NCBI GenBank assembly: GCA_021442155.1
Contig: CM038217.1
Location: forward strand, 149,799,834 to 149,863,833
DNA: 64,000 bases
Direction of reading: 5' to 3'
Source: Cymbidium sinense
Taxonomy: Eukaryota; Streptophyta; Magnoliopsida; Asparagales; Orchidaceae
Shown: positions 21,130-33,160 of the stretch, in pieces
Position numbering within the stretch: the first letter of the stretch is position 1
Layout: each line of letters begins with the position of its first letter
Notes under the pieces: model-generated
Told to the model about the DNA's origin: nothing
The model's database searches: none
The model's input: the letters and a program-made list of their open reading frames with translations, nothing else
Program-made: the position numbers and the translations under genes

Positions 21130-24100
21130 AAAGGACCCCTAATAGGTGTGGTGTAACTGACAAGGCACACCACATGTTTTGGCATTGATCGAAACGACCA
21201 ACAACATCCAGAAGATTGCAACAAACAACAGAAGTGATCTATACCTTGACCCAAAAGGTAGATAGAATCATTATCTTAGTGCAATGCAGCTCTCTTTATG
21301 TTAAGGGCATAAGAGAGCAAGAAAGAATCTGCTAGGGATTGAGTACATGAACCTTCCTCTAGGGAAACATGTTCAAGCTTTCCACCAGGGATATGGATCT
21401 GAGTTTGATTATGAGTATGATTTGTTTAGGTGGGTGTGTATCCACTGGGATAAGAGTCTATAATTTGATTGGGATCAAGATCAAATTAATTTTAATTTAT
21501 TTATTTTTTAATTGATGTGGAGGCACATCCGCTAGGGGTATGTGCTCGAATCCACTAGGGATTGGGTATGTGAACCTTCCACTAGGGAAGCAAGTTCGGG
21601 TTATCTACTGGAAATAAGAATTTGATTAGATTTCTTTGATTTGTTTGATTAGACTCCACTCGGAAGGTTGGTTTAATTTGTTATGGCTCCACTAGAGAGA
21701 AGGGTTCTAGATTGAGGGCATATCCGTGATGTACACTTGGTTAAATTTGTTTGATTTAGATCTAAGCTCTACTAGGGAGGCCAGTTTGATTTGTGCCTCG
21801 CTGGATGGAAATTTGGTTTGTTCGATATGTTTAATTTGACTCCACTGGGGAGGTTGGTTTTGAATTTATTTTATTATGGACCCTGTCGGTGTGCGATAGA
21901 CCACACTAAGAAGGAGCCATGGGGGCCTTGGCCTCTCTTAGATTTATAAGTCCAAAGGGATAGTCTACCTACCATAAGGTAGGACTATTTGACCTAGGGT
22001 TTGCCTTTCGGTTGACTGTACTAGGAAGAAGGCATAGCAGACTTACATCTTCAAAGTAAAGATTAGTTGTTGGGGTGATTTGTCGAGGGTGCAACAAATC
22101 AGACCCTACTTAAGGCGACTATTGAGTGAGTGACGCTGGGGGTCTTACCTCAACTCAAGAGTAGTCTTGATGATTAATTTGATTTATATTGATTTGATTT
22201 GAACTGATTTAATTTAATTTAGTGTGTTATGTTGTGGACCCTGTCGGTGTGCGATGGACCCACTAAAAAAGGGCTATGTTGGCCTTGACCTGTCTTAGAT
22301 TTACAAGTCCAAAGGGATAGTCTACCATCCACAAGGCAGAACTATCCAGCATAAGGGTTGCCTTTCGGTGTGCAATGACGGTACTTAGAAGAAAGTGTAG
22401 CAGACTTACATCTTCCAAAGTAAGGATCAACCGTTGGGGTGATCTATTGATGGCGCAACAGATCAATCCCGACCTAGGGAGACTATTTGAGCGAATGCCA
22501 CTATGGACTCATATCGACTCAAGAATAGTCAAAATTAATTTAGTTTTAGATGGACCCTGTCAGTGTGCGATGGATCTACTAAGAAGGAGCTAATATCAGT
22601 CTAGACCTATCTTAGGTTTACAAATCCAAAGGGATAGTCTACCAGCCGTTAGGTAAAGCTAACCAACCTAAGGGGTGTCTTTCGGTTTGCAATAGTTAAG
22701 TTAGGGAAAAAGCGTGGGGACTCACATCTTCCTAAACAAGAAACCACTGGGGTGATCGGTCGCTTACGCAACAAATCAGGCCTGACCTGAGGTGACTACT
22801 GAGTGAGCATCGTTGGGGAGCATACCTTAACTCAAGAGTAATCCTGATGATTAATTTGATTTGATTTGATTTAATTTTATTTAATTTAATATTTTATGTT
22901 ATATTATGGACCCTGTTATCGTGCGATGGATCCACTGAGAAGGAGTTATGTTGGCCTTGACCTGTCTCAAATTTATAAGTCCAAAGGGGTAGCCTACCAG
23001 TCACAAGGTAGGACTAACCTAAGGGTTGCCTTTCGGTGTGTAACAATGGTAAGCATAGTAGACTTACATCTTCTAAAGTAGGGATCAGCCACTGGGGTGA
23101 TCTGTTTGGCACAACAAATCAATCCTGACCTAGGAGACTATTTGAGCGAATGTCACTATGGACGCATATCGACTCAAGAATAGTCAAAATTAATTTAATT
23201 TTAGATGGACCCTGTCGGTGTGCGATGGATCTACTAAGATGGAGCTAATATCAGCCTAAACCTATCTTAGGTTTACAAATCCAAAAGGATAGTCTACCAG
23301 TAGAACTAACCAACCTAAGGGGTGCCTTTCGGTTTGCAATGATCAGGTTAGGATGAAAGTGTGGGGACTCACATCTTCCTAAACAAAGAACCACTGAGGT
23401 GATCGATCGCTTGCACAACAAATTGGGCCCGACCTAGGGTTGTTCATTAATTTGCAATGATCGTGTTGGAAAGAATGTGTAATGGACTTATATCTTTCAA
23501 AGCAAAGATGATCGTCAGGGTAACTCGTTGGTGGAACAACAAGTTGAACCCGACCTAAGGGTGACTACTAAGAGTGTGCCGACCCGGGGACTTATCTCAA
23601 CTCAAAGTAGTCAGGCAATTCCTATAGGGACTTTTTCTAACACTGCCCTAAAGATAGGATGCCTGCTTGGGAAAGCGACCACTGGGGGCTTGAATTCCTA
23701 ATCCTAAGTGAATTAATTTTGTTTATTTGTTTAGTTTGATTTAACATGGACCCTGTTGGTTTACAAGGGATCAAACTGAGAAAGAGCTTATATCAGCTTA
23801 GACCTGTCTCAGATTTATTGAACCAAGAGAGAATCTATGCATTGAACAAATTCTCCAACCATAGGAGTGGCTACTAGGAAAGGGGGATTGTCCAATCCAA
23901 AAGTAACCCGGGTAGTGTCTAAATAGGGTCGTAAAGGGCATGATCTAAATAGAATGCCCGTAGGGGATGAGGCCACTAAAGGCTTAATCCAACACCCTAG
24001 AGAAGATGACATAGCTAGTCATATATCAAATAGGTATTCAGTGGCCAACTCAAGGAGAAAGCACATGGACTCACATCTGCCAAGAGTGGTGTATCCACTG

Positions 24101-24911
24101 GGTGAGTTGTTGTCAGTATAGTAAACATCAACCAACCTAAGGTGCCCGTCAGTTTGCGATCATCAGTCTAGAAAGAAGGCATGTAAGCTTACATCTCTGT
24201 AAAATAAAACTAATCACCAGGATAGTCTATTTTTTGCTCGATAGGGGCCATCCGACCTAGGGAGACTACTAAATGAGGAGCCTTGTGTAAGGACTAGACC
24301 CAAGCTTAAAGTAGTCAAGAGGAAAGGATCCTCTAGGAGACTTACCCTAAACCTCAAATATACTCAACCTAGTTAGTGCATGATGACTAGTTCAAGAAGA
24401 AAGCATGGGGACTCACATCTCCTTAAGCAAAGTCAACATGAGGTAGCTCACTGGCTAGGAAGTGAAATCTACCATACTAACAAGGCACTCGTTAGTTTGC
24501 AATGGCCAAGTTAGGAAGAAAGTATGGGACTCACATCCTCCAACAAGTGATCACTGGGGTGACATACCAGCGAGGTAGCATGTAGATCTGACCTAGAGCA
24601 TCTAATGAGTGAGTGCAACAAAGGGCTTGCTCCCACATCAAAGTAGCCTGAGATAAAAGAGATATGTTTGTTTGTGTTGTGAAAGAGGGAATAGGATGTC
24701 GCTTGGGTTCTCTTACACCTACCCTAATAGCACTGGAGGATCATTTTGTAGTTTATTTTTGTGTTGTGGAGGGATAGGATGCCTCTTGGGTTCTCTTATA
24801 CCTATCCTAAATACATCATGGTAGATTCACAAGAAAAAGATATTTCTAACACAGAAGAAATGAAATTTGAGATGAAAAGAAGTTTTATTGATAATTATTT
24901 TCAAACAAGAT
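21130..24911 (-). other. E2 3' untranslated region, repeat-rich
   Basis: Non-coding stretch between the integrase stop of E2 (about 24912) and the start of LTR B. The left third (21360-21870) repeats short 'CCACTAGGGA' style words; the middle carries a 300-360 bp tandem array (21878-23760); the right part (23760-24760) has single, diverged copies of the same vocabulary ('GACTCACATCTTCC', 'GACCTAGGG'). Its E3 counterpart is 50810-52060 in reverse orientation. Variable, repeat-bearing 3' UTRs are known for Ogre-type elements. Confidence 0.75.
21878..23760. repeat. Dimeric tandem array in E2 3' UTR
   Basis: The landmark GGACCCTGT starts at about 21878, 22236, 22552, 22908, 23207 and 23748. Spacings are 358, 316, 356, 299 and 541. 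Units at 22236 and 22908 share one version (GCTATGTTGGCC type), units at 22552 and 23207 another (GCTAATATCAG type), so the array is organised as a two-unit period of about 655-672 bases. Confidence 0.8.
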
Positions 24912-26130
24912 TTATGGATAATATTTATTTAAGTAGAGCCCATTGTTTGGAAGCATTGAGCACTCTCTCTTATAATTTATGAGTTGATAAGACCCTCATT
25001 GATAGGCCTTCTCTATGGCATAAAGGCCTTCCCAAGTGGGTTCAAACTTGCCTTCTATCTTTTGACGGCAACAATTGGCCTCCTTAGAACTAAAACTAGC
25101 TCTCCTATTTGAAAAGCTCTAGGACAGACCAACTTATTATGAGCTTGAATCATCTTGACTTTGTATAACTCGAGATTTTGGCATGCCCGTAGGCGTCTCT
25201 CCTCCAAACTTTTGAGCTCTTCTAACCGTAACTTGGCATTCTATTCCATTGTGATTTTACTATCCACGACTATCCTTAGTAATGGGAGTTGGACTTCTAA
25301 TGGTAGAACGGCTTCAGACCCATACACTAAGGAGAAAAGGGTAGATTGAGTTGGAGTTCTATATGTGGTATGGTAAGCCCATAAGGCTTCAACCAACTGT
25401 TCATACCATCATTGTTTATTATCATCTAGTGTCTTCTTTAGTATTTAAATGAGGGTTTTGTTGAAGGTTTCTGCTACCCCATTTTCCCTTGGATAGTAGA
25501 TGATAGAATATCTCCAATCTATGCTGTGTCTCCAAGCAAAGCTATTGATTTTAGTGCTCTTGAATGCAGTACCATTATCAGATATAATTCATCAAGGCAC
25601 CTCAAACTTATATACGATATGATTCCTAAAAAACTAGAGCACATATTGAGCCGGTGGGATTGCCTCCGCCCACTTAGAAAAGTAGTTGGTGGTAGCTAAG
25701 ATGAACTGGTGACCCTTGGAAGAAGGAGGATTGATTGAACTTAGTTTGTCGGTACCCCAACACTCAAATGGCCATGAGGCCAATGTAGGATGTAGCTAGG
25801 AGATGCCACCAATGTCAGGTACATGAGCTGCACCTCAAATGGCCATGAGGCCAATCGTGTACTTGACATTGGTGGCATCTCCTAGCTACATCCTATTGAA
25901 GGCCAATAGTATCCTACTCTCTTGATCTTAGCTTTTATCTTCAGACCAGATTGATATGCTCCACATAACCTTGAGTGTACCTCAGTCACAATCCTACGGG
26001 CTTCATGTTTGTCCAGACAATGTAACCACATATGATCAAAGGACTATCGATACAAGGTGCTGCCTACATGAGCATAAGAAAGGGCTCTCTGCTTGACTTG
26101 GTGTGCTAGTAATTTCTCTTTAGGTAGTTT
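24912..26130 (-). pseudogene. E2 integrase (broken)
   Basis: Minus-strand motifs in order: the HHCC finger region near 26100-25930 ('DKHEARRIVTEVHSRLCGA'-like), core motif 'NYFSKWAEAIP' where the first catalytic aspartate is now asparagine, 'ISDNGTAFKSTK' with the second aspartate, 'YPRENGVAETFNKTL' with the catalytic glutamate, then 'LEERRLRACQNLELYK' and the C-terminal 'ALVL.RP' region with a KFEPTWEGPF-like end. The frame ends with a stop at about 24912. It contains a foldback duplication (25764-25894), frameshifts and stops. Role when intact: inserting the DNA copy into chromosomes. Confidence 0.85.
25764..25894. repeat. Foldback: local inverted plus direct duplication inside E2 integrase
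   Basis: A 36-base arm at 25787-25822 is the reverse complement of 25859-25894 with one mismatch. A 20-base word, CAAATGGCCATGAGGCCAAT, is also directly repeated at 25764-25783 and 25836-25855. E3 (49850-49940) shows the undisturbed order without the foldback. Confidence 0.9.
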
Positions 26131-26138
26131 TCCTATAT

Positions 26139-26735
26139 TTAAATAATGTATGAATGCTTGCCTCCAATCTGACTCCTCGTCCTTTTTGGCAATGGCAACT
26201 TCCCTTCAAGAAAGAATCTCTCGATAAGTTCGACATCAATAAGGGATAAGACTTGTCTATTTTGGATCCTTATTGGAATGGACTCATCTTCTAGACATGC
26301 CAACTCTTTGGCAAGCTTGGCTAATGTGTCTTCTACTACATTCTCTCCTCGAGGAATCATCTAGATGGTAACCTCTAGGATTTGGGCCAACAACTCCATA
26401 GTGTACTTGTGGTAATGATGGAGCTAGGCTTTAGAACTTTGTAGGACCTAGCGATTTGGTTGACGACTAACTGAGAATCCCCAAAGATGTTGATACTTTA
26501 GATGCATAGTGTAATGACTAACTCTAGACCGATAATCAGAGCCTCATATTCGGCTTCGTTGTTGGTGCATAGATTGGACAGATGATATGAGAATTTCATC
26601 ACATCGCGGTCCAGAGTTAGGAGAACTATTCCTACCCCTACCTTCCCTGGCATAGTAAATTATGGTTCTTCTCCTCTTTTAGAGGAAGCTGCACCATCAA
26701 AGTACATCACACAGTGGTGAGCACTAGTACCCCCT
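26139..26735 (-). pseudogene. E2 second (archaeal-like) RNase H domain
   Basis: Reads 'VMYFDGAASS' (first aspartate), 'TNNEAEYEALI' (glutamate), 'IFGDSQLVVNQIA' (aspartate) and 'VEDTLAKLAKELA' (last aspartate). All four expected acidic positions are visible, which is better than in E3. Frame breaks separate the first two thirds from the open end piece (26360-26139), which continues into 'LIDVELIERFFLEGKLPLPK'. Confidence 0.8.
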
Positions 26736-26969
26736 AAGTTCATGATTTGTTCATCAGACAGATCATCATTAAGTGGAGAGTCAGCAGGGAGTGGATGCAC
26801 TGCTAAGAAATCTGCAAGTTCTTGTCCTTATATGGCACGGAGGGGTATGAATATTATGTTAAACTGAGACAAAATTATGGACCAACATGCCAACTATCTA
26901 GATAAGGTCACCGTGTCATCAGATATTACATTAGATTGACTCTAGAGATCAAGTTCACCTTATAAGAAA

Positions 26970-27400
26970 GCATGTAGTGTCATAGCTTTTAGGATGCAAA
27001 GATTAAAGCTAGGCAGTGCTTTTCAATAGGTGGACAGTTTGCCTTAGTAGGGATTAGATGATGACTAAGATAATAGAGAGCATTCTCTTTCTCTTCGTCA
27101 TTGGTTTGAGCCAACAAAGCACCAAGGGAGTCGTCTAATGTAGCAGTATATAATATGAGCAGCTTGCCTGGGATAGGGGATGCTAGGACTGGCGACATCA
27201 TCAGATATTGCTTGATGTCTTCGAAAGCATGCTGACACTTATCATCCCATTTGAACTTAGCATCCTTTTTGACAAGTGTTGAGAATGGTTGGCATCTTCC
27301 TGATAAGTTGGAAATAAAGCATCTTAGATACGCCAACCGCCCTTGGAATGACCTGAGTTGTGTTAGGCTTTTAGGGGGTGGCATTTCTAAGATAGCTTTG
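26970..27400 (-). pseudogene. E2 RT connection and first RNase H
   Basis: The longest clean piece of this domain in the window (27384-26989, 131 aa): 'PPPKSLTQLRSFQGRLAYLRCFI' (connection), 'FSTLVKKDAKFKWDDKCQHAFEDIK', 'LLILYTATLDDSLGALLAQ', then 'PIEKHCLALIFAS'. It has the Ty3/gypsy RT-RNase H arrangement. The usual catalytic aspartate position in the YTATLDDS region is visible but not proven functional. Confidence 0.85.
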
Positions 27401-27479
27401 ATCTTCTCTAGATTGATTTCTATTCCATGATGTTAAACAACAAACCCAAGAAATTTCACTGAAGCTACATCGAATGCAC

Positions 27480-28357
27480 ACTTCAGGGGTTCATTTTGAG
27501 GTTGTATTGTCTTAATCGAAAACTACTTTCAAGTCAAAGAGATGATTTTCCTTTTCTTTGCTTTTAACAATGAGATCATCAACGTAGCATTCAACTTGAT
27601 GATGAATGAGTTCATCAAAGATTCAAGTCATGGCCCACTGGTATGTGGCACTAGCATTTTAAGGCCGAAAGGCATGACCTTATAGTAATAGATTACAATC
27701 GGGGTGCAAAAGGTAGTGTTTCTTTCATCCTCTAGGGCCATCTTAATTTGGTTGTAGCTAGATGACCTATCCATAAAGGAGAATATTGCATGAGATGAGG
27801 CGATGTCCAACATTAATTTTGGTATAGGAAATGAAAATTCATCCTTAGGACATGCCTTATTTAGATCCCTAAAATCAATGCATATGCAAATTTGTCCATT
27901 CTTTTTCTTAACTAGGATGACACTAGCCAACTAGATAGGATATTTTTCTTCCCTAATAAAGCCATCATCGATCAGTTTCTTGATTTCAGAAGTGACCTGT
28001 TGTTCAATGTCTAATCGCATGCATCTAGGAGCCTTCTTGATAGGGTTAGCATTAGGTTCTATTGCTAGTTTATGGACTGTTATGTCAGGAGATAGACCGG
28101 GCATCTCTTCATAACTCCATGCAAAGCAATCCTTAAACTCATTCAATAGCTTCACTAAATCATTGGTTTCTTTTTCATTCAATAGAGAACTGACATATGT
28201 TGGGCGTGGATCTTCTTTAGTTCCTAGGTTGATTTCTTTGAGCTCATCAATAATTGATCTGATCTCCTCTTCAAACTCTGGCAGTGCATCCTTGACTTCA
28301 AAGTCATTTGGATCATTTGAAGTTTCTAAGCACACCTCCTCATATGAGTTAGCATGA
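27480..28357 (-). pseudogene. E2 reverse transcriptase (Tat/Ogre-like)
   Basis: Two large open pieces: 28335-27931 holds the N-terminal part ('LLNEFKDCFAWSYEEMPGL', 'EIKKLIDDGFIRE'), and 27930-27628 the fingers and palm ('ILVKKKNGQICICIDFRDLNKACPKDE', 'FSFMDRSSSYNQIKM' with one catalytic aspartate, 'VMPFGLK'). After a frameshift the YVDDLIVKS box follows near 27570-27590. One base-level disruption between the pieces falls where a stop replaces the tryptophan-like position before MASVILVKK. It is the most readable RT of the family here. Confidence 0.88.
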
Positions 28358-28369
28358 TTTAAAAGAACC

Positions 28370-29200
28370 TATCAGATTCCAAATGATTGGTGATGACTAA
28401 GCAGTAATCATCATCATCAATTGGATCAACTAAACCGAATCCTAGTCCTAGTCTTAATTTTGAATGTCTGCATTTGTTATCCCATAACCTTTCAAAGTAA
28501 TCCAACCTGTGTTTAGACTAAGCATGTGGAATTAATCCTTTCTTTGCTAAATTAAGAACATAAGGTGAGTACCAATCAAAAGGTAATTCTATTAAATCTT
28601 CATATGAATCATCCTCAAGTTTTACATCAGCTTCTTGACTTAAGGATGATGCTTCAAGAAAGAACTTCTACACATTTACATTTGTGGAAGACTTAGGGAA
28701 CCCTCAACTTTTTGTGAGGAAAGTGGGGTTAGTGCTTAAGTTCCCAACTGTTACCTCACTGTTTCACATATAGACTTGGATACACTTATGCTTTGCTTAG
28801 GAGCCCAATCTTCATCGCTGTCTGGCTCAACTATCACTTGCATGGGGATCTGCTATCTAGAAGTGTTAGCTAGCATACTAATCATATATGACTCATCCTC
28901 TGAACTAGATTCTAAGTCTATATAGATAGTAGGTGTAGTCATGGTAGCAGGGACATAACTCTTATTGGGTGGCCAATAAGAGATATTTCATCCCTAGGCA
29001 TGTCTCTGGATCTGCCTCTTCCTCTATCTGGTGGAGGTTGAGTCATCCTACCCATATGTTTGAATGGAGTAACGAACTGTGAATGGAATCTAATGTCAGG
29101 CTCTACCTTCTCCTCCAAGTCTATTTCTAGCTCCCTTTTATTTTCTTTCTCATTTCCTTTTTTCTTTTCTTCTTCTTTTTCTTTTTCTTTTTCTTTTTCC
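28370..29200 (-). pseudogene. E2 protease-RT linker
   Basis: Corresponds to 7528-8320 of E1 by order and by shared blocks ('LNLAKKGLI', an aspartate run, a serine-rich segment, 'PLLATQ'-like tails). Riddled with stops. The end at 29130-29218 is a long polypyrimidine run on the plus strand, i.e. a purine-rich lysine/glutamate-coding run in sense. Confidence 0.55.
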
Positions 29201-29202
29201 TT

Positions 29203-29800
29203 TTATTTTTCTTTTATTCTTGAACTTTCACCAAGTTCATGAGAATATACTTGTTGATTTTGAGGGAGATAATAGGTCGCATCCTCATATATTCCGACCT
29301 CATGAACTGTGAATGGCTTAAGATCTCTTTTAATGCAGTATTTAATCCCACCCCTCATGAACTTCATACACTGATGTAGATAGGATGGAACCACATTATT
29401 CTCATGTATCCACAGTCTCCCAAGCAAAGCATTGAAAAATGTATCTGAGTCTATAATATGAAACTTGGCGGTAGTCTTCCAATCATCTACTTCTAATGGC
29501 AACACTATAAAGCCTAAAGCCCTCTCGTCTTGTTCATTGAATCCTCTCAACATCATCCTCTCTTTTGAAAGTTTGGAGATGTCAATCCTCAAGTAAGCAA
29601 GGGTATTTAGACTCATAATGTTCATTTATGCACCCTGGTCAACAAGAACTCAGGATATCCTGTATCTTCCAACATCCATTGTAATGTAAAGAGGGCGGTT
29701 GTGCTTGGTCGTTCCTAGAAGCAAGTCTTCATCACTGAATGTAACTCCTAGAGTGTCCTCTGAACTATGAGCCTCCTCTTCAGTAGTGGACTGGGCTAAG
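29203..29800 (-). pseudogene. E2 aspartic protease
   Basis: Open piece 29625-29203 (140 aa) starts just after the active site. Upstream in sense 'RYRIS.VLVDQGA' carries the catalytic aspartate in a DQG setting with one stop. Then 'SKERMMLRGFNEQDERALGFIVLPLEV', 'FNALLGRLWIHENNVVPS' and 'MKFMRGGIKY'. The flap and C-terminal loop order is that of plant Ty3/gypsy proteases. Confidence 0.82.
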
Positions 29801-29805
29801 CATAT

Positions 29806-30137
29806 CTATGGATCAAGAAGAGCCTTGATTAGAGAATCCCTCATCTCTTTGGATAAGATAAGGGTGTCATATATGCTTAACTTAGCTGGCAATTTTCTAA
29901 GATGTGCTAGGACATTATAGTCAACTTTGGCTTGATCCCCCACAAGTATATCCATGGGTGGAGCATCTTGCAGAGGGGCTATTTGCTCTTTAGAACTAAT
30001 GATTTGCTTACCCTTATCCTGAGGTGCCACCCTAGGAGGTAGAACTTTGCCACTACGAAGGTTAACTTCAGTGACCTCTTGGAATGATGAATTTGTGGGA
30101 AGTTCTACCTTCTCATCAGGTGTACCTACCACTTCTC
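29806..30137 (-). pseudogene. E2 gag, last block only
   Basis: Encodes 'DEKVELPTNSSFQEVTEVNLRSGKVLPPRVA' followed by 'VDYNVLAHLRKLPAKLSIYDTLILSKEMRDSLIKALLDP', matching the end of gag in E1 and E3. The sense-upstream part of gag is cut off at about 30137 where chromovirus sequence begins. This shows a deletion that removed most of E2 gag, its leader and nearly all of its 5' LTR. Confidence 0.85.
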
Positions 30138-31552
30138 CTATTTCTTCTTCACATATTACATATAAAAGAAGTCATACCAGACTCTAATGAGACTCACATA
30201 CCTGCTGTGGTCTTTTCTCTTCTTTCTGATTTTAAAGATATTACACCCGATGAGCTTTTTGATGAGCTACCTCCTTTAAGAGACATTCAACATGCTATTG
30301 AGTTCTTACCCAGTTCTCAACTTCATAATCTTTCACATTATAGGATGAACCCTACCGAGCATGTTAAGATTAAAACATAGGTTACAAAATTATTAAAAAA
30401 ATGGTTTTATTCAAGAGAGTCTTAGCCCTTGTGCAGTCCTAGCGTTATTAACTCCAAAAAAAGATGGAACATGGTCAATGTGTGTTGATAGTTGAGTAAT
30501 AAATAAAATTTCTATCAAATATAGGTTTCCTATTCCCCAATTAGATGATATGTTAGATTTAATCTCAGGAGCAAATTTTTTTTCAAAGATTCATCTAAAA
30601 AGTGGATATCATCAAATTCGGATTAGATCAGGAGATGAGTGGAAGATGGCTTTTAAGACCACTGATGGACTTTATGAATGGCTTGTCATGCCCTTTGGAC
30701 TTTCAAATGCTCCTAGCACATTTATGAGATTAATGAATATTGTTCTTAAACCACATATAGATAAATTTTTGGTGGTGTATTTTGATGATATTCTAATTTT
30801 TAGTCCCAGTGAAAATGAACATGTACAACACCTACAAAAAGTATTTAAACTACTTAGACAAGAGAAATTATACATTAATTTAAAAAAGTATTTCTTTTTA
30901 CAAGCTGAGGTAATCTCTTTAGGCTTTACTATATCCACTACTAGACTTAAAACTGATCCTTCTAAAGTGAAAGCAATCTTAGATTGGCCATCACCTAAAA
31001 GTTTTACTGAAGTTAGAAGCTTCCATGGTTTAGCCACTTTTTATCAAAGATTTATCAAGAATTTTAGTACCATTGTTGCTCCGATAAGTGATATACTAAA
31101 ATTAGATAAATTTTGTTGGACTCCTAATGCACAAAAGGCCTTAAAGCAAATTAAAGTTCTTATCACTTCTGCACCAATATTTAGGCTGCCTGATTTTTCT
31201 AAAGCCTTTGAAGTGACATGTGATGCTTCAGGAATTGATATAAGTGGAATTTTAAGTCAAGAGAATCATCCTATAGCATTCTTTAGTGAAAAGTTAAATA
31301 AAGCCAAACAACGATATTCCACTTATGATAGAGTTTTATGCTGTAATTCAATCCTTAAGGCATTGGTGGCACTATCTCTTACATAGAGAATTTATACTTA
31401 AGTCTAATCATCATGCCTTAAAATTCATTAATACTCAACAAAAATTAAGTCATAGGCATGCAAAATGGGTTGAATTTTTACAAGACTACTCTTTTGTTCT
31501 AAAGCATAAGCCTGGAATTGAGAATAAACCTGCTGTGCTCTATCCAAGGTAA
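30138..31552 (+). pseudogene. Chromovirus RT and RNase H (5'-truncated)
   Basis: A second, unrelated Ty3/gypsy element. It starts abruptly in the segment before RT ('ELPPLRDIQHAIEFLPSS', 'HYRMNP.EH'), then gives the RT core: '[24 protein letters not shown]', '[18 protein letters not shown]', and the YFDDILIFS catalytic box (about 30778-30805). RNase H follows with '[18 protein letters not shown]' (aspartate) and, after a frameshift near 31380, '[20 protein letters not shown]'. The longest open piece is 30550-31386 (278 aa). Gag, protease and the 5' LTR are missing. Confidence 0.9.
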
Positions 31553-31559
31553 CCCTAAT

Positions 31560-33150
31560 GATTTCCTCTTTAGAATTGAGAATCCCAGGATTTGATAGAG
31601 TTAAAGATGATTATATTGTGTGCCCTGACTTTCACCAAATTTATCTTAAATACCTAAATAAACTAATAACTTTACAAGAGACATTCTAGATAATAAATGG
31701 ATATTTATATAAAGGAAAACAATTATGCATTCCTTGATCTTCTCTTAGAGAATTTCTTATCACTGAGCTACATGTTGGGGGTGTAGCTGGTCATTTTGGA
31801 AAGGATTAGACCATTTATTTATTAGAAAATAGATTTTATTGACCTTCATTAAAATGAGATATTCAACAATTAGTGGCTCAATGTTTAATTTGTAAATAGG
31901 CTAAAACTATAAAACAAAGGTCTGGATAATACACTGCCTTACATGTTCCTTATAGGTCTTGGGAAGACCTATCAATGGATTTTATTCTAGGATTACCTAG
32001 GATAGCTCAAGGAGATGATAATATTTTTGTTGTGGTGGATAGGTTCTCAAAAATGGCTCATTTCTTACCTTGTTCAAAAATAAATGATGCTTCTTATATA
32101 GCCAAATTATTTTTTAAGGAAATAGTGCGACTCCATGGTCTCCCTTTAACCATTATTTTTGATAGAGATATTAAGTTTGTCTCATATTTTTGAAAAACAT
32201 TATGGAAATTATTAGGTACCAAATTAAAATTTTCTTCTGCCTTTCACCCACAAACTAATGGACAAACTGAAGTAGTTAATCGTACCTTAGGAAATTTGCT
32301 TAGATGCTTGGTAGGTAAAAGTTTAGGAAATTGGGATTTACATTTACCAACCTCAGAATTTGCCTATAAAAAATCACCATTTGAGATAGTCTATGGTCAA
32401 AACCCACGATGACCAATAGATGTAGTAAACCTACCATCTCATGTATTTTTTGATGCAGCATTCTCATTTGCTAAAGATTTTCAAAGCCTCCATGAAGATA
32501 TAAGAAAGCAAATTACTATAAGTAATGAAAACTATGCTTCTAAGGCAAATCATAATCGTTCAACAAAAGAATATAAAGAAAGTGATTATGTATTGATCAG
32601 CATTCGGCCTGAGCATTATCAAACCACTAGATACAAGAAATTACATGCACGAGCTTGTGGTCCATTTAAAATTCTCAAGAAAATTGGAACTAATGATTAT
32701 CACCTTGATTTGCCTATTGATATGCTCATTCATCCAGTTATTAATATTGAAGATATTCTATCATATGAAGGAATTAACAAACCTCCACTTGTTCAGTCTA
32801 ACTCTTTAGCAAGAGACATAACACCGTACTTGCAGATGCCATCTTCCTTTGAAGTTGACTATATTATCATTGAGGAAGCGCCCATTAATCCAGCTTCTGA
32901 ACATCATTTTCTAGTTCATTGGAAGAATAATCCACCAGCTGAAGACACATGGTTGACCCGTACTGATTTGGAGACTTTATCCCCACAATTAGTAGAAGAC
33001 TTCTTAGATTTCAACTCTATGGAGCAGAGTTCAATTGAGCCCAAGGGAGTTGATGTAGAACATCAAGAGGATACAAAAATTAGAGCTCAATGCCCATTTA
33101 CAAGAACTCAAGCTAAAGCCCAAGAAAATTCAAGAAAGAAGAAGGCTTAG
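31560..33150 (+). pseudogene. Chromovirus integrase with C-terminal chromodomain
   Basis: Zinc-finger remnant 'ELHVGGVAGHFG' with 'CLICK' near 31760-31900, then the core: 'SMDFILGLP', '[12 protein letters not shown]' (first aspartate), 'FDRDIKFVS' (second aspartate; a stop follows), '[15 protein letters not shown]' (glutamate). The last open piece (32593-33150, 185 aa) holds the GPF/Y-like 'GPFKILKKIG' and, at about residues 107-140, a chromodomain: 'HHFLVHWKNNPPAEDTWL' and 'LETLSPQLVEDF'. Chromodomains of chromoviruses help steer integration to marked chromatin. Clade within chromoviruses (Reina-like or other) is not settled by eye. Confidence 0.88.
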
Positions 33151-33160
33151 CCCATTAGCC

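Noticed and set aside
24761..24982. Plus-strand open frame of 73 codons
   Set aside because: Antisense to the end of E2 integrase and its 3' UTR; no motif.
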